Below are positions 33,899-43,280 of a stretch of DNA of 64,000 nt, piece after piece. Every line of letters begins with the position of its first letter. Position 1 is the first letter of the stretch. Where the stretch lies: NCBI RefSeq assembly GCF_001939065.1, contig NZ_MPSZ01000001.1:1488001-1552000 (forward strand), in the 5' to 3' direction. Under the pieces are notes generated by a model that saw only the letters and a list, made by a program, of their open reading frames with translations, was not told where the DNA came from and searched no databases. This DNA comes from Exiguobacterium indicum HHS 31 (GTDB lineage: Bacteria; Bacillota; Bacilli; Exiguobacteriales; Exiguobacteriaceae). The translations under genes and the position numbers were made by a program.

Positions 33899-34981
33899 TT
33901 ACCCCTCGTAGATCGCTTGGACAGTCTCCGCATCAAGACGTTTTGTGACAGCAACGACTAAATCGACGGCTGCTTCGAAATCGGCTTTATGCATGATTGA
34001 GACGTTCGTATGCAGGTAACGGATCGGTACAGTCAATGCAAGTGATGGAACACCTGTATTAGACAAATGGAATTTCGCTGCATCCGTTCCGCCACCTGGT
34101 GTTAAGTCCAGTTGATACTTGATATTTTCTTCTGTTGCGACTTTCGTCACGAAATCGATCAATCCACGATGTGCGATCATCGTTGCATCGAACATGATGA
34201 CTTGAACGCCTTCACCTAATTTCGACAATGCTTCACGATCGGTCATTCCTGGCGTGTCACCCGGGATACCTGTATCGACAGCAAAGGCGATTGATGGTTT
34301 CAGCAGGTGTGCGACAGTTTGAGCCCCACGTAATCCGACTTCTTCTTGAACAGTCGCTCCTGCGAAAATCGTGTTCGGATGACCGTCTGCTTTTAAGCGT
34401 TTGATTGCTTCGATTGCGATGGCACAACCAATCCGGTTGTCCCACGCTTTTGCCATCAAGAAGTTCTCATTTTTCATCACAGTAAATTCGCAATGTGGAA
34501 CGACCGTATCACCCGGACGAATTCCCCAGCCGTCGACTTCTTCTTTTGATGAAGCACCGATATCGATGAACATGTCTTTAATGTCGACCGGCTTATTGCG
34601 CGCTTCCGGTGGTAAAACATGAGGTGGTTTTGCACCGATTACACCTGGAATGACTTCACCAGATGACGTCACAATATTCATACGCTGTGCCAAGAGGACC
34701 TGACCCCACCAACCGCCGAGTGGTTGGAAACGGAGGAATCCTTTTTCATCAATCTTCGTGACCATGAATCCGACTTCATCCATGTGACCCGCAATCAATA
34801 CACGTGGTGCATCTTCGCCTGCGCCTTTATGTTCAGCAAAGAGACTACCGAGACCATCCTGGTGGAATGCTTCTGCATGAGGTTCTAGATATTCACGCAT
34901 GAGGCTCCGGACTTCTTTTTCGTTTCCCGGTACACCTGTTGCGTCCGTGAGACGTTTTAGCATATGTAATTGTTCGTTCAT
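33899..34981 (-). CDS. M42-family glutamyl/deblocking aminopeptidase
   Basis: A 360-aa metallopeptidase that trims N-terminal residues from peptides. The di-metal ligands and catalytic residues are visible in AGHMDEVGF, KAWDNRIGC, TVQEEVGLRGA (Glu-Glu), VDTG, and GGGTDAAKFH. It forms large TET-like oligomers in other species. It lies between the dUTPase gene (12 bp) and the methyltransferase gene (7 bp), probably one transcript. The B. subtilis counterpart is YsdC. Confidence 0.92.
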   Translation of the reverse strand: MNEQLHMLKRLTDATGVPGNEKEVRSLMREYLEPHAEAFHQDGLGSLFAEHKGAGEDAPRVLIAGHMDEVGFMVTKIDEKGFLRFQPLGGWWGQVLLAQRMNIVTSSGEVIPGVIGAKPPHVLPPEARNKPVDIKDMFIDIGASSKEEVDGWGIRPGDTVVPHCEFTVMKNENFLMAKAWDNRIGCAIAIEAIKRLKADGHPNTIFAGATVQEEVGLRGAQTVAHLLKPSIAFAVDTGIPGDTPGMTDREALSKLGEGVQVIMFDATMIAHRGLIDFVTKVATEENIKYQLDLTPGGGTDAAKFHLSNTGVPSLALTVPIRYLHTNVSIMHKADFEAAVDLVVAVTKRLDAETVQAIYEG

Positions 34982-34993
34982 CTGATTTCCTCC

Positions 34994-35476
34994 TTAGTAA
35001 CCGTTGTCTTGTCGCACATGGTTTGCTTCATTTTTAGAAATGTAAGCCTTGAAAATCATATCCTGTGTAAAGCCTAGTGTAGCACCTAATGCAAGGTATG
35101 CACCAATTAGAACATCATAACTTTGTTCCGTCCGCGAAATCGCAAAGACGTTCGTTTTGTTATAGACGTCTAAAAAAGCATCTGTTGCTGTCAAATAGAA
35201 GTCACCTTCTGTAAAATGACTTTTCTTGTAATCAAGTGCTAAACCTAGTGAGAGTAGAAAATGGACGCCATCGACATATTCCTCAAGAATTGTGACTTGA
35301 GCGGATGGTCCCTTCTTCGACCAGAACTTAAAGCAACGTGTCTCGTTCGCAAGTTCACCGAGTTCGACCAATAAGGCGAGCAGACGCTCGTCGAATTGAT
35401 TGCCTGTCAATTGATGTTCTGACTGAATCCGTTTATCCAACTGTTCTTGCATCTCAAAAAGTGTCAACCAATCCAT
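34994..35476 (-). CDS. Dimeric all-alpha dUTP diphosphatase (dUTPase_2 family)
   Basis: A 160-aa alpha-helical NTP pyrophosphatase of the MazG-like superfamily. The Mg-binding motifs are LLVELGELANETRCFKFW and ILEEYVDGVHFLLSLGL. It should hydrolyse dUTP to dUMP, limiting uracil in DNA. GAAGGAG precedes the ATG. It is separated from rplT upstream by a terminator and heads the unit dUTPase-M42-methyltransferase. Confidence 0.88.
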   Translation of the reverse strand: MDWLTLFEMQEQLDKRIQSEHQLTGNQFDERLLALLVELGELANETRCFKFWSKKGPSAQVTILEEYVDGVHFLLSLGLALDYKKSHFTEGDFYLTATDAFLDVYNKTNVFAISRTEQSYDVLIGAYLALGATLGFTQDMIFKAYISKNEANHVRQDNGY

Positions 35477-35551
35477 CTTTAATTCTCCTTCTATCTAAAA
35501 AAATCATATGACCGTCTCATCGACGTGCCTTCTTATTTTATCATTAAATCG

Positions 35552-35586
35552 AAAAAAACGTCGGAGAATTAAATTCCCCGACGAAT
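35552..35586 (-). terminator. Intrinsic terminator of infC-rpmI-rplT
   Basis: On the minus strand CGTCGG-GGAATTTAATTCT-CCGACG is followed by seven T, directly after the rplT stop. Confidence 0.85.
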
Positions 35587-35594
35587 TGTAGAAC

Positions 35595-35954
35595 TTAAGC
35601 GTTCAATTTTGCTTTTGCTGTATCAGCAAGTGAAGCAAATGCAGTTGCATCTGTAACTGCGAGGTCAGCGAGCATCTTACGGTTAACGTCGATACCTGCT
35701 AATTTAAGACCATGCATCATGCGGCTGTAAGAAAGACCGTTGATACGTGCTGCCGCATTGATCCGAGTGATCCAGAGGCGACGGAAGTCACGTTTCTTTT
35801 GACGACGGTCACGATAAGCGTACATGAGAGATTTCATGACTTGCTGTTTCGCAACCTTGAAGAGTGTATGTTTCGAGCCGTAGTAGCCCTTAGCTAATTT
35901 GAGTTGTTTTTTACGACGTTGACGAGTCGTATATCCGCCTTTTACGCGTGGCAT
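35595..35954 (-). CDS. rplT: 50S ribosomal protein L20
   Basis: A 119-aa basic protein with the highly conserved N-terminus [20 protein letters not shown] and a helical C-terminal globular part. It binds 23S rRNA early in assembly. In Bacillus it represses its own operon by binding the infC leader, and a matching terminator is present here at 36783-36815. Confidence 0.97.
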   Translation of the reverse strand: MPRVKGGYTTRQRRKKQLKLAKGYYGSKHTLFKVAKQQVMKSLMYAYRDRRQKKRDFRRLWITRINAAARINGLSYSRMMHGLKLAGIDVNRKMLADLAVTDATAFASLADTAKAKLNA

Positions 35955-35991
35955 ATAAATTCCCTCCTAAATCTGTATACGATTGGATAAA

Positions 35992-36186
35992 TTACTTCGC
36001 GATCATGTGACGGATGCGTTTGAAGTCACCCGTAGATACCATGCTAGCTTTACGTAATTTACGTTTCGCTTTTGTTGATTTGTTACCGAACAAGTGGCTT
36101 GTGTAAGCACGACCACGTTTCAATTTGCCAGAAGCAGTACGTTTGAAACGTTTAGAAGCACCGCGGTGCGATTTCATTTTAGGCAT
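35992..36186 (-). CDS. rpmI: 50S ribosomal protein L35
   Basis: A 64-aa basic protein, [20 protein letters not shown] at the start, standard for L35. It is the middle gene of infC-rpmI-rplT, with gaps of 27 and 37 bp on the two sides. Confidence 0.97.
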   Translation of the reverse strand: MPKMKSHRGASKRFKRTASGKLKRGRAYTSHLFGNKSTKAKRKLRKASMVSTGDFKRIRHMIAK

Positions 36187-36213
36187 GAGAGATTCCCTCC
36201 TACTTCGATTCGA

Positions 36214-36729
36214 TTAGTCTTCTTTCTTAGGAGCAAGCACGAGGAACATGCTGCGTCCTTCCATCTTCGGTCTCTGTTCCACAACACCGAACTCACTTAA
36301 ATCCGTTGCGAGGCGTTCGAGAACGCGTTTACCGATTTCCGAGTGAGTGATGGCACGACCGCGGAAACGAATGCTCGCTTTCACTTTGTTACCATTCTCC
36401 AAGAATTTCTTCGCATTACGGAATTTCGTTTGGAAGTCGTTCTCCTCGATCGTCGGGCTAAGACGAACTTCTTTCATCTGAATCACTTTTTGATTCTTCC
36501 GAGTTTCTTTGTCCTTCTTTTGCATCTCGAAACGGTATTTACCGTAGTCCATGATCTTACAAACTGGCGGCGTCGCTTGTGGAGCGACCATGACGAGGTC
36601 AAGTTCCGCTTCCTCTGCGAGACGTAGCGCTTCGTTGCGTGATTGGACACCTAGTTGAGCACCATCCGCTCCGATAAGACGAACTTCCCGGGCACGGATG
36701 CTTTCATTGATTAACAGATCTTTGCTAAT
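36214..36729 (-). CDS. infC: Translation initiation factor IF-3, AUU start
   Basis: Prevents subunit joining and checks the start codon. Both IF-3 domains are present: the N-terminal domain ([19 protein letters not shown]) and the C-terminal domain ([14 protein letters not shown] to MFLVLAPKK), 171 aa in all. The frame is open to 36852, but the upstream part lies in the attenuator leader. GGAGGT is followed after seven bases by ATT at 36729, which aligns with the family N-terminus. So the start is the rare AUU, the classical device by which IF-3 limits its own synthesis. Confidence 0.93.
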   Translation of the reverse strand: MSKDLLINESIRAREVRLIGADGAQLGVQSRNEALRLAEEAELDLVMVAPQATPPVCKIMDYGKYRFEMQKKDKETRKNQKVIQMKEVRLSPTIEENDFQTKFRNAKKFLENGNKVKASIRFRGRAITHSEIGKRVLERLATDLSEFGVVEQRPKMEGRSMFLVLAPKKED

Positions 36730-36931
36730 GGTTAGCACCTCCATCGTGCAATGCACGAAAAATGAATGATAGAAAACGCTATAAAAAAAGCGTCGGCAGT
36801 TCTTCCCGCCCACACTCATAAGGAACGTCAAAGCATAGCAGTCGCTACACATTGCGTATCTTCATGATGAACCAGTACGAGTCGTCATACATGGTGAGAA
36901 GCGGGATGCTTCTGCTTTGTTGTCATTTCAC
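36730..36931 (-). ncRNA. infC leader with attenuator (L20-leader type)
   Basis: About 200 nt separate the promoter from the infC start. Within it, on the minus strand, GTGTGGGCGG pairs with CTGCCGACGC (one mismatch, two wobbles) and is followed by seven T, an intrinsic terminator at 36783-36815. This layout matches the L20-controlled leader of the B. subtilis infC operon. The terminator is visible; L20 control is inferred from the family. The frame through this region is not a gene. Confidence 0.75.
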
Positions 36932-36937
36932 TTTGCT

Positions 36938-36967
36938 ATCATAGCACTTGTTTTCCCGTGATGTCAA
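36938..36967 (-). promoter_or_regulatory. Promoter of infC-rpmI-rplT
   Basis: On the minus strand a perfect TTGACA (36962-36967), an 18-bp spacer ending TGC, and TATGAT (36938-36943) form a strong extended -10 promoter. Confidence 0.82.
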
Positions 36968-37115
36968 GCCGCTTTCTATGTTCTTACAGAACGTTGCTCA
37001 CATACTTGATTATAATAGCAATCCTTTGACGGATAAGCAAGAAGTTTCTAACCTGTTTTTCACGGGTACACTCTCAACATGGAAAAAAGATTCAGAACAT
37101 TCGCAAGCAAAATTG
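36968..37115. other. Intergenic region between the infC promoter and the katA promoter
   Basis: The gap between infC and katA is about 450 bp in total. Apart from the infC leader and promoter and the katA control region listed separately, this central AT-rich part shows an isolated TATAAT (37011-37016) and a TTGACG (37026-37031) without properly spaced partners. I see no reading frame of note and no hairpin terminator. Confidence 0.5.
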
Positions 37116-37144
37116 TTTATTTAGAATGATTATTGTTTTATAAT
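37116..37144 (+). promoter_or_regulatory. katA promoter region with PerR-like box
   Basis: A perfect TATAAT (37139-37144) is preceded by TTAGAATGATTATTG (37121-37135). This resembles the PerR box TTATAAT-N-ATTATAA at 12 of 15 positions and overlaps the -35/spacer region. PerR control of catalase by peroxide is standard in Bacillales. The site is a prediction. Confidence 0.6.
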
Positions 37145-37177
37145 CAATTTAATCTTACATAAGGGGGAGAATAACAG

Positions 37178-38647
37178 ATGACTGAAAAACGATTAACGAC
37201 CAATCAAGGTGTACCAATCGGAGACAACCAGAATTCACGTACGGCTGGACGTCGCGGACCAACGTTATTAGAAGACTATCAATTAATTGAAAAGATGGCC
37301 CATTTCGACCGGGAACGTGTACCTGAGCGTGTCGTACACGCTCGCGGATTCGGTGCTCACGGTGTCTTCACTGTCAAAAACTCAATGAAAAAGTACACGA
37401 AAGCTGCGTTTTTACAAGAAGAAGGGACAGAAGTTCCTGTTTTCGCCCGTTTCTCGACTGTTATTCACGGCACGCATTCTCCAGAGACACTCCGCGATCC
37501 ACGTGGATTCTCTGTCAAGTTCTATACAGAAGAAGGAAACTGGGATTTCGTCGGGAACAACCTTCCTGTCTTCTTCATTCGTGACGCTATGAAGTTCCCG
37601 GATATGGTCCATTCACTTAAACCAGATCCACGCACGAATATTCAAGATCCCGACCGTTACTGGGACTTCATGACACTTCGTCCGGAATCGACGAACATGC
37701 TCATGCATCTCTTTACGGATGAAGGGATTCCTGCAAGTTACCGTAAAATGCGTGGTTCTTCCGTCCATTCATTCAAATGGGTGAACGCTCATGGCAATAC
37801 GGTTTACGTCAAACTACGCTGGGTACCGAAAGCTGGCATTCATAATCTCTCAGCAGAAGAAGCGACAGAGATTCAAGGAAAAGACTTCAACCACGCTTCA
37901 AACGATACGTTCCAAGCGATTGAAGACGGAGATTATCCGGAATGGGATCTGTTCGTACAGGTGCTCGATCCGGCTGACGTCGATCAGTTCGATTTCGATC
38001 CTCTCGACGCAACAAAGGATTGGTTTGAAGATGTCATCCCGTTCCAACACGTTGGTACGATGACACTGAACAAAAACGTCGACAACTATTTTGCTGAAAC
38101 AGAATCAGTCGGGTTCAACCCAGGTGTCTTGATTCCGGGGATGTTACCATCTGAAGATAAGCTGTTACAAGGTCGCTTGTTCTCTTACTCGGACACACAA
38201 CGTTACCGTATCGGAACGAACTACCAACAACTTCCGATCAACTGTCCGTTCGCACAAGTGAACAACTACCAGCGTGATGGTGCAATGCCAGTCGGTCAGC
38301 AAACGAGTCCGGTGAACTACGAACCAAACCGTTATCAAGAAGAACCAAAAGAAACACCAGAGTATACGGAAGAAAACCAACCGTTGCTTGATGATAAACA
38401 CGGCCGTCTCGAAATCGAGAAGACGAACAACTTCGGTCAAGCCGGCGAAGTATACCGTCGTCTGACAGAAGACGAGCAAGCAGCTCTTCTGAAAAACCTT
38501 GTCAATGATCTCGAGCAGGTTCGTCATGAGAACACGGTCTTGCTCGCAATCTGTAACTTCTACCGTGCTGATGCTTCACTCGGTCAGAAACTATCAGAAG
38601 CGCTTCAAGTCGATATCGAACCGTTCTTGCAACAAATGCGTTCATAA
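37178..38647 (+). CDS. katA: Monofunctional haem catalase
   Basis: Decomposes hydrogen peroxide. A 489-aa small-subunit catalase without the C-terminal flavodoxin domain of large catalases. Catalytic His54 lies in RVVHARGFGAHG, Asn127 in VGNNLPVFFIRD, and the proximal haem ligand Tyr337 in RLFSYSDTQRYR. An Exiguobacterium catalase studied for unusually high activity is of similar size, but identity with it cannot be shown here. AAGGGGG precedes the ATG. It is a single-gene unit with its own promoter, PerR-like box and terminator. Confidence 0.95.
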   Translation: MTEKRLTTNQGVPIGDNQNSRTAGRRGPTLLEDYQLIEKMAHFDRERVPERVVHARGFGAHGVFTVKNSMKKYTKAAFLQEEGTEVPVFARFSTVIHGTHSPETLRDPRGFSVKFYTEEGNWDFVGNNLPVFFIRDAMKFPDMVHSLKPDPRTNIQDPDRYWDFMTLRPESTNMLMHLFTDEGIPASYRKMRGSSVHSFKWVNAHGNTVYVKLRWVPKAGIHNLSAEEATEIQGKDFNHASNDTFQAIEDGDYPEWDLFVQVLDPADVDQFDFDPLDATKDWFEDVIPFQHVGTMTLNKNVDNYFAETESVGFNPGVLIPGMLPSEDKLLQGRLFSYSDTQRYRIGTNYQQLPINCPFAQVNNYQRDGAMPVGQQTSPVNYEPNRYQEEPKETPEYTEENQPLLDDKHGRLEIEKTNNFGQAGEVYRRLTEDEQAALLKNLVNDLEQVRHENTVLLAICNFYRADASLGQKLSEALQVDIEPFLQQMRS

Positions 38648-38650
38648 CGT

Positions 38651-38687
38651 AAAACAAGCACCCTCGACGCTAGTCTTGGGTGCTTTT
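38651..38687 (+). terminator. Intrinsic terminator of katA
   Basis: AAGCACCC and GGGTGCTTTT arms around a 14-nt loop, directly after the katA stop. The A-rich left flank may let it also serve the convergent beta-helix gene. Confidence 0.78.
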
Positions 38688-38694
38688 GCTTGGT

Positions 38695-39906
38695 TTAGTA
38701 CGGAACAAAATCATATCGTTCAGCTGTTGCATACGTATATTCGTTTAGTTTCGTAAATAAGACGATTCTATTTAATTGAACATCTTTGGCAGTATTTTGT
38801 TGCATGTACTGTTTTTCTGTTTCCGTAAATGAGTTATAAATTGGTGCATATCCATCGCTTTGAAACGGTTGCATTTGAATCGCACGATCGGCGTTTTCGA
38901 ATGTATTATGGCGAATCGTCCCACCGATGATGCCTCGCCCTAAAATCGTCATTGCTTTTCCGTCTGCCCGGTGTACATTCCGAATCGTATTGTTGATGAC
39001 GGTCGGATTTTTCCAGTTCATCATCGAAATGGCATAGTCCTTCGTCTTATCGATCAAGTTATTTTCAATCCGGATATTCGTGTGTAAACGATTCTCTGTA
39101 TATTGATGTGTGCCAATAGCAACGTTGATGTTAGAAAAGACGTTGTTTCGAATCGTGATATCCGAATTTGGTGTACCATCTTGAGCAGACCACTTCCACG
39201 GAAAACCTTTCGTGATTGGATCCGGTGTATCTAAGTTAATCGATTCGTTTGGTCCTGTATTCGCTATCATTGTCGCATCCACGAACTTCATATTTTCAAT
39301 CGTCGCGTTTTTCGTCGCGTCTAACTCCATCGCATGTGATCCTTTTTGATTACGCACTGTGATGCCACCGATATATAAATTTTGGTTGTGTGCAATCGCA
39401 AAGGCAGATCCTCGCGAAAAGCCGTTTAAGTCGATTTGTGCGTTTCCTTTTCCGATGATCCGTGCGTTTTTCGTACCGTTGTATTTCGACATTTTTTTAT
39501 TCAGACGTAACACAGACGGTGCTACTAAATCAAAGACACTCGTCGTCGCACTGATTTTCGACGTCCCTGTTTCAGATGTCTTTTTGATGATGACTCCGTC
39601 TTCTAAAATGACCGTCGTGTTCGATGGAATTCCGACACGCAGTGGAGATAAATATGTTCCTTTTGTTAAAACTAGTGTACCCCCACCCTCTTTTTCAAGT
39701 CTTTCTAAATAAGAACGCATCGTATAATGATTTCGTGTTTTCGCATTGTAGGTCGTATATTTTCGAATCAAGGGATCGATTGCTTCTGTTTTTGGTGTGA
39801 TGTGATATGTCTTTTTAGTTGTCGCTGCTTTTGGCTGTTCAGCTGAAGTTCCTATGAACAAGAGGGAGGCAGCAAGCGTTACTGTCAGTGTTCGTTTCAA
39901 TGTCAT
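38695..39906 (-). CDS. Secreted right-handed beta-helix (pectate-lyase-like) protein
   Basis: A 403-aa protein with a Sec signal peptide (MTLKRTLTVTLAASLLFIG, then the likely cleavage after AEQPKA-A). Residues about 120-370 show repeated short turns of the N-x-x-I-x-N type (NARIIGKGNAQI, NATIENMKF, NSDITIRNNVF, HTNIRIENNLI, NPTVINNTIRN, GGTIRHNTF), typical of parallel beta-helix polysaccharide lyases and hydrolases. The substrate is not evident. It is more AT-rich than the surrounding housekeeping genes, as is its upstream region, which suggests acquisition. It sits alone between katA and thrS. Confidence 0.82.
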   Translation of the reverse strand: MTLKRTLTVTLAASLLFIGTSAEQPKAATTKKTYHITPKTEAIDPLIRKYTTYNAKTRNHYTMRSYLERLEKEGGGTLVLTKGTYLSPLRVGIPSNTTVILEDGVIIKKTSETGTSKISATTSVFDLVAPSVLRLNKKMSKYNGTKNARIIGKGNAQIDLNGFSRGSAFAIAHNQNLYIGGITVRNQKGSHAMELDATKNATIENMKFVDATMIANTGPNESINLDTPDPITKGFPWKWSAQDGTPNSDITIRNNVFSNINVAIGTHQYTENRLHTNIRIENNLIDKTKDYAISMMNWKNPTVINNTIRNVHRADGKAMTILGRGIIGGTIRHNTFENADRAIQMQPFQSDGYAPIYNSFTETEKQYMQQNTAKDVQLNRIVLFTKLNEYTYATAERYDFVPY

Positions 39907-40052
39907 ACGTCCTTTCTACTCATAAAACAATTTTATCCATTTCCCATTACATTCTAATCCTTTTCCAAATAAAAATAAATATTTCCAGCTTATTTTTTCA
40001 AAACCAACTCTCTTGTTTATCGGATCTACTTCATTTGTTTTAAAGGATATAC

Positions 40053-40089
40053 AAAAAAACCGATCATCCCGTAAAACGGAACAATCGGT
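40053..40089 (-). terminator. Intrinsic terminator of thrS
   Basis: On the minus strand ACCGAT-TGTTCCGTTTTACGGGATG-ATCGGT is followed by seven T, just after the thrS stop. Confidence 0.8.
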
Positions 40090-40098
40090 AATACGCCA

Positions 40099-42039
40099 TT
40101 ATTTTGAACGGTTCGCGATTTCTGTTTCTAAATCGGATACGAATTGTTCAAGTGATGCATTGCTTGAGTCTTTTGAGCCGTAGCGACGAATGTTGACTTC
40201 GCGTGATTCGACTTCTTTATCACCTAAAACGAGCATGACTGGTACTTTGTTGACTTGTGCTTCACGAATCCGGTATCCGAGTTTTTCGTCACGGAAATCT
40301 GTTTCGACACGAATTCCTTTTTTCAGCAAGATCGCTTTGATTTCACGAGCATAGTCTTCATGCACTTTAGAAACCGGAATCAATTTCACCTGAACCGGTG
40401 CAAGCCATGTTGGGAACGCACCTTTGTATTCTTCGATCAAGTATGCAACGAATCGTTCCATCGTCGAAACGACACCTCGGTGTAAGACGACCGGACGGTG
40501 ATCTTGTCCGTCATTTCCTTTGTACGTCAATTCGAATCGCTCTGGTAAGAGGAAGTCGAGTTGGACTGTCGAAAGCGTCTCATCTTTACCAAGTGCTGTC
40601 CGAACTTGCACGTCAAGCTTCGGTCCGTAGAAGGCAGCTTCGCCTTCTGCTTCGAAGTATTCAAGTTCGAGCTCATCCATTGTTTCTTTCAACTCACGTT
40701 GCGCCATTTCCCAAATCGCATCGTTATCGAAGTACTTCTCTTTATCCGCTGGGTCACGGTATGAAAGACGGAATTTGTAATCTGTGATCCCGAAGTCAGC
40801 ATAGACTTCTTGAATGAGGTGAACGATAGCCTTAAATTCATCTTTCATTTGGTCAGGACGAACGAACGTATGCCCATCGTTGAGGACCATGTAACGAACG
40901 CGCTGAAGACCAGTTAAGGCACCAGACATCTCGTAACGGTGCATGCCACCAAGCTCCGCGACACGAAGCGGTAAATCACGGTATGAACGCGGTTCGTTCT
41001 TGTAGACCATCATGTGGTGTGGACAGTTCATCGGACGAAGAACGAGTTCTTCATTGTCCATCTCCATTTTCGGGAACATGTCATCTTGATAGTGATCCCA
41101 GTGACCCGATGTCTTGTATAGATCGACTGAACCGAGAACCGGTGTATAGACGTGCTCATATCCAAGTTCGAGTTCTTTATCGACGATATAACGTTCGACC
41201 GTCCGACGGATCGCTGCTCCTTTTGGTAGCCACATCGGGAGTCCTTGACCGACTTCTTGAGAAGTGAAGAACAAGCCAAGTTCCTTCCCGAGTTTACGGT
41301 GATCCCGCTCTTTCGCTTCAGCAAGGAAGTGGAGATGTTGTTTCAACTGATCTTTTGTCGCCCATGCTGTACCGTAAATCCGTTGCAACATCTTATTTTT
41401 TGAATCGCCACGCCAGTAAGCACCAGCAATGCTCATCAATTTAAAGACTTGTAGCTTCGCTGTAGCTGGAACGTGTGGTCCACGGCAGAGATCGAAGAAT
41501 TCGCCTTGACGGTAAATCGTCAAATCCTGATCAGCAGGAATCGATTCGATCAATTCAACTTTCAACGGATCATTGAGTTCTTTATAAATCGCGAGTGCTT
41601 CGTCACGCGAGACGACTTCTCGTTCGATCGGCAAGTTCTCACCGGCGATTTTGTTCATCATCTTCTCGATTTCCGGAAGGTCCTCTTCTGTCAGACGACG
41701 TTCCATATCGATATCGTAGTAGAAACCATTCTCGATTGTCGGTCCGATCCCGAGATGAATCGTTTCATCTGGGTACAGGCGTTTGATCGCTTGTGCCATC
41801 AAGTGAGCCGATGAGTGACGAATCAAGTCGAGACCTTCTTCTGAATCCGGCATGATCAATTCGATTGTGCCATCCTCTTCGATTGGACGACGGTAATCGA
41901 TTGCGTGTCCGTTTAGTTTTGCAGCAAATGCTTTTTTACGAAGTCCTGGGCTGATTGAAGCCGCAACCTCTTCAGCTGTCGTGCCGGCTGCGAATTCCTT
42001 TACAGCGCCATCTGGAAATGTAAGTGCGATGTTTGACAT
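40099..42039 (-). CDS. thrS: Threonyl-tRNA synthetase
   Basis: A 646-aa class II synthetase. In order: N-terminal TGS domain (about residues 1-62), tRNA-SAD editing domain (about 65-225, [16 protein letters not shown]), a catalytic core with the zinc ligands in [10 protein letters not shown] and later His residues ([20 protein letters not shown]), and a C-terminal anticodon domain (about 540-646). The frame opens at 42060, but AAAGGGGG precedes the ATG at 42039 (MSNIALTF). It is controlled by the T-box upstream. Confidence 0.96.
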   Translation of the reverse strand: MSNIALTFPDGAVKEFAAGTTAEEVAASISPGLRKKAFAAKLNGHAIDYRRPIEEDGTIELIMPDSEEGLDLIRHSSAHLMAQAIKRLYPDETIHLGIGPTIENGFYYDIDMERRLTEEDLPEIEKMMNKIAGENLPIEREVVSRDEALAIYKELNDPLKVELIESIPADQDLTIYRQGEFFDLCRGPHVPATAKLQVFKLMSIAGAYWRGDSKNKMLQRIYGTAWATKDQLKQHLHFLAEAKERDHRKLGKELGLFFTSQEVGQGLPMWLPKGAAIRRTVERYIVDKELELGYEHVYTPVLGSVDLYKTSGHWDHYQDDMFPKMEMDNEELVLRPMNCPHHMMVYKNEPRSYRDLPLRVAELGGMHRYEMSGALTGLQRVRYMVLNDGHTFVRPDQMKDEFKAIVHLIQEVYADFGITDYKFRLSYRDPADKEKYFDNDAIWEMAQRELKETMDELELEYFEAEGEAAFYGPKLDVQVRTALGKDETLSTVQLDFLLPERFELTYKGNDGQDHRPVVLHRGVVSTMERFVAYLIEEYKGAFPTWLAPVQVKLIPVSKVHEDYAREIKAILLKKGIRVETDFRDEKLGYRIREAQVNKVPVMLVLGDKEVESREVNIRRYGSKDSSNASLEQFVSDLETEIANRSK

Positions 42040-42063
42040 GACTGTTTCCCCCTTTAACAAAAT

Positions 42064-42308
42064 AAAAAAGACTCATCCCTAAAAAGGGACGAGTCTTAAT
42101 CTCGTGGTACCACCCTCGTTCCCGGACCATGTACTGGTTCGGCTCGAACACGCGTTAACGGGCGTGAGGCGCAAACGGATTAGCCCCGTTCGTGCTATGA
42201 GGGAGTAAAGACATGAATGATTCCATGAGAAGCTTCCACCGTTCTTCTCTCGCTAGTTTGGTTCATTTCATACTTCATATCCTCAATCGTTGCATCGTCT
42301 ATTGACGT
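42064..42308 (-). ncRNA. T-box riboswitch of thrS
   Basis: On the minus strand the T-box GAGGGTGGTACCACGAG (around 42100-42117) is followed by the terminator hairpin GACTCGTCCC-TTTTTA-GGGATGAGTC and six T (42064-42096). Stem I features such as GAGAGAAG and GGTGGAAGC are visible further upstream. The Thr specifier is not certain; ACT at 42204-42206 is a candidate. Transcription should start near 42308. Confidence 0.92.
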
Positions 42309-42314
42309 GTCATT

Positions 42315-42344
42315 AGTATAACGAATTCGCCGCTTCCTTGACAA
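42315..42344 (-). promoter_or_regulatory. Promoter of thrS
   Basis: On the minus strand TTGTCA (42339-42344), an 18-bp spacer and TATACT (42315-42320), starting right behind the dnaI stop codon. Confidence 0.78.
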
Positions 42345-42350
42345 GGAAAA

Positions 42351-43268
42351 TTAGTAGCGACGTCGATTTTCGCCGAGGAACTCAATCGGTTGTGTCGTCG
42401 TCCGGATCCGCTCCATCAGTCGTGCGGCCTTTAACTTATCACCTTGATCGTTCGTAATCCCAAAATGGAGCTCGAGTTCATCATAGGATAAGTTCGAGCT
42501 GAATAATGTCGGCAGACGATGCATCATCCGATACTGCAAAATGATCCCGAACAATTCATCCCGTACCCACGGACTAATCGATTCCGCACCAATATCGTCA
42601 ATTAACAAGACCGGAATCGTTTGGAATCCTTCGAGGAACGTATCAAACGAGTCCGACCGGATCCGACGTTTTGCTTCAGCGACGAATCCCGGAGCATGGA
42701 CAAGAATCGTAGCAATCCGTTCTTTTTTCAAGGCATTCCCGATCGCAGCCAATAGATATGTTTTCCCGACACCAAAGCTACCGTGGAGATACAATCCCTT
42801 TACGGTCTCCTTCGAGCGCAAATGATTTAGGAACTGAGACGCCGCACGCAAGGCAAGCTTCCGGTCCGTCGTCGATAAATCAAAATCACTGAAGTTCGCA
42901 TCACGCACTTCGTCCGGCAGGAACAAGCTCTTGAATTTCTTCTCAAGCGCGCGTTCATCCTCTCGGTCCTTTAACGCTTGCGACTTCTCATACGAGACGA
43001 CGATTTGTCCTTTTTCGACGTGCAGGATTGGCTGATAGCCTTCGATGACGGCTTTATTTTCAATCAGTCGATTGCCGTCCATCTGTTCCGCGTATTCATT
43101 CAGTTTGAGCATGCCCCGTTCGATCATCCGTTGATCAATCTCGGGATGTGTCCGCAAGAACATGACGACTCCTGGATGAGACAAGACCCGTTGCTGAATC
43201 GCTCGAACCGATTCAGCGACGTCCGGTCGACTTAATATTTTTTCGATAGATGATTGGATATGTTCCAT
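42351..43268 (-). CDS. dnaI: Primosomal helicase loader DnaI
   Basis: Loads the replicative helicase DnaC onto DNA. The 305-aa protein has an N-terminal helicase-interaction domain (about residues 1-125) and a C-terminal AAA+ ATPase with Walker A GSFGVGKTYL and Walker B VLLIDDIGAES, followed by a sensor region near FSSNLSYDELE. It starts 12 bp after dnaB. Confidence 0.95.
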   Translation of the reverse strand: MEHIQSSIEKILSRPDVAESVRAIQQRVLSHPGVVMFLRTHPEIDQRMIERGMLKLNEYAEQMDGNRLIENKAVIEGYQPILHVEKGQIVVSYEKSQALKDREDERALEKKFKSLFLPDEVRDANFSDFDLSTTDRKLALRAASQFLNHLRSKETVKGLYLHGSFGVGKTYLLAAIGNALKKERIATILVHAPGFVAEAKRRIRSDSFDTFLEGFQTIPVLLIDDIGAESISPWVRDELFGIILQYRMMHRLPTLFSSNLSYDELELHFGITNDQGDKLKAARLMERIRTTTQPIEFLGENRRRY

Positions 43269-43280
43269 GTCCCGACTCCT

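Noticed and set aside
36730-36852. N-terminal extension of infC to 36852
   Set aside because: It translates the attenuator hairpin and T run; homologous IF-3 starts at the ATT codon.
40099-42039. Short plus-strand frames inside thrS as possible genes
   Set aside because: Several overlapping antisense frames; none has a ribosome site or recognisable domain.
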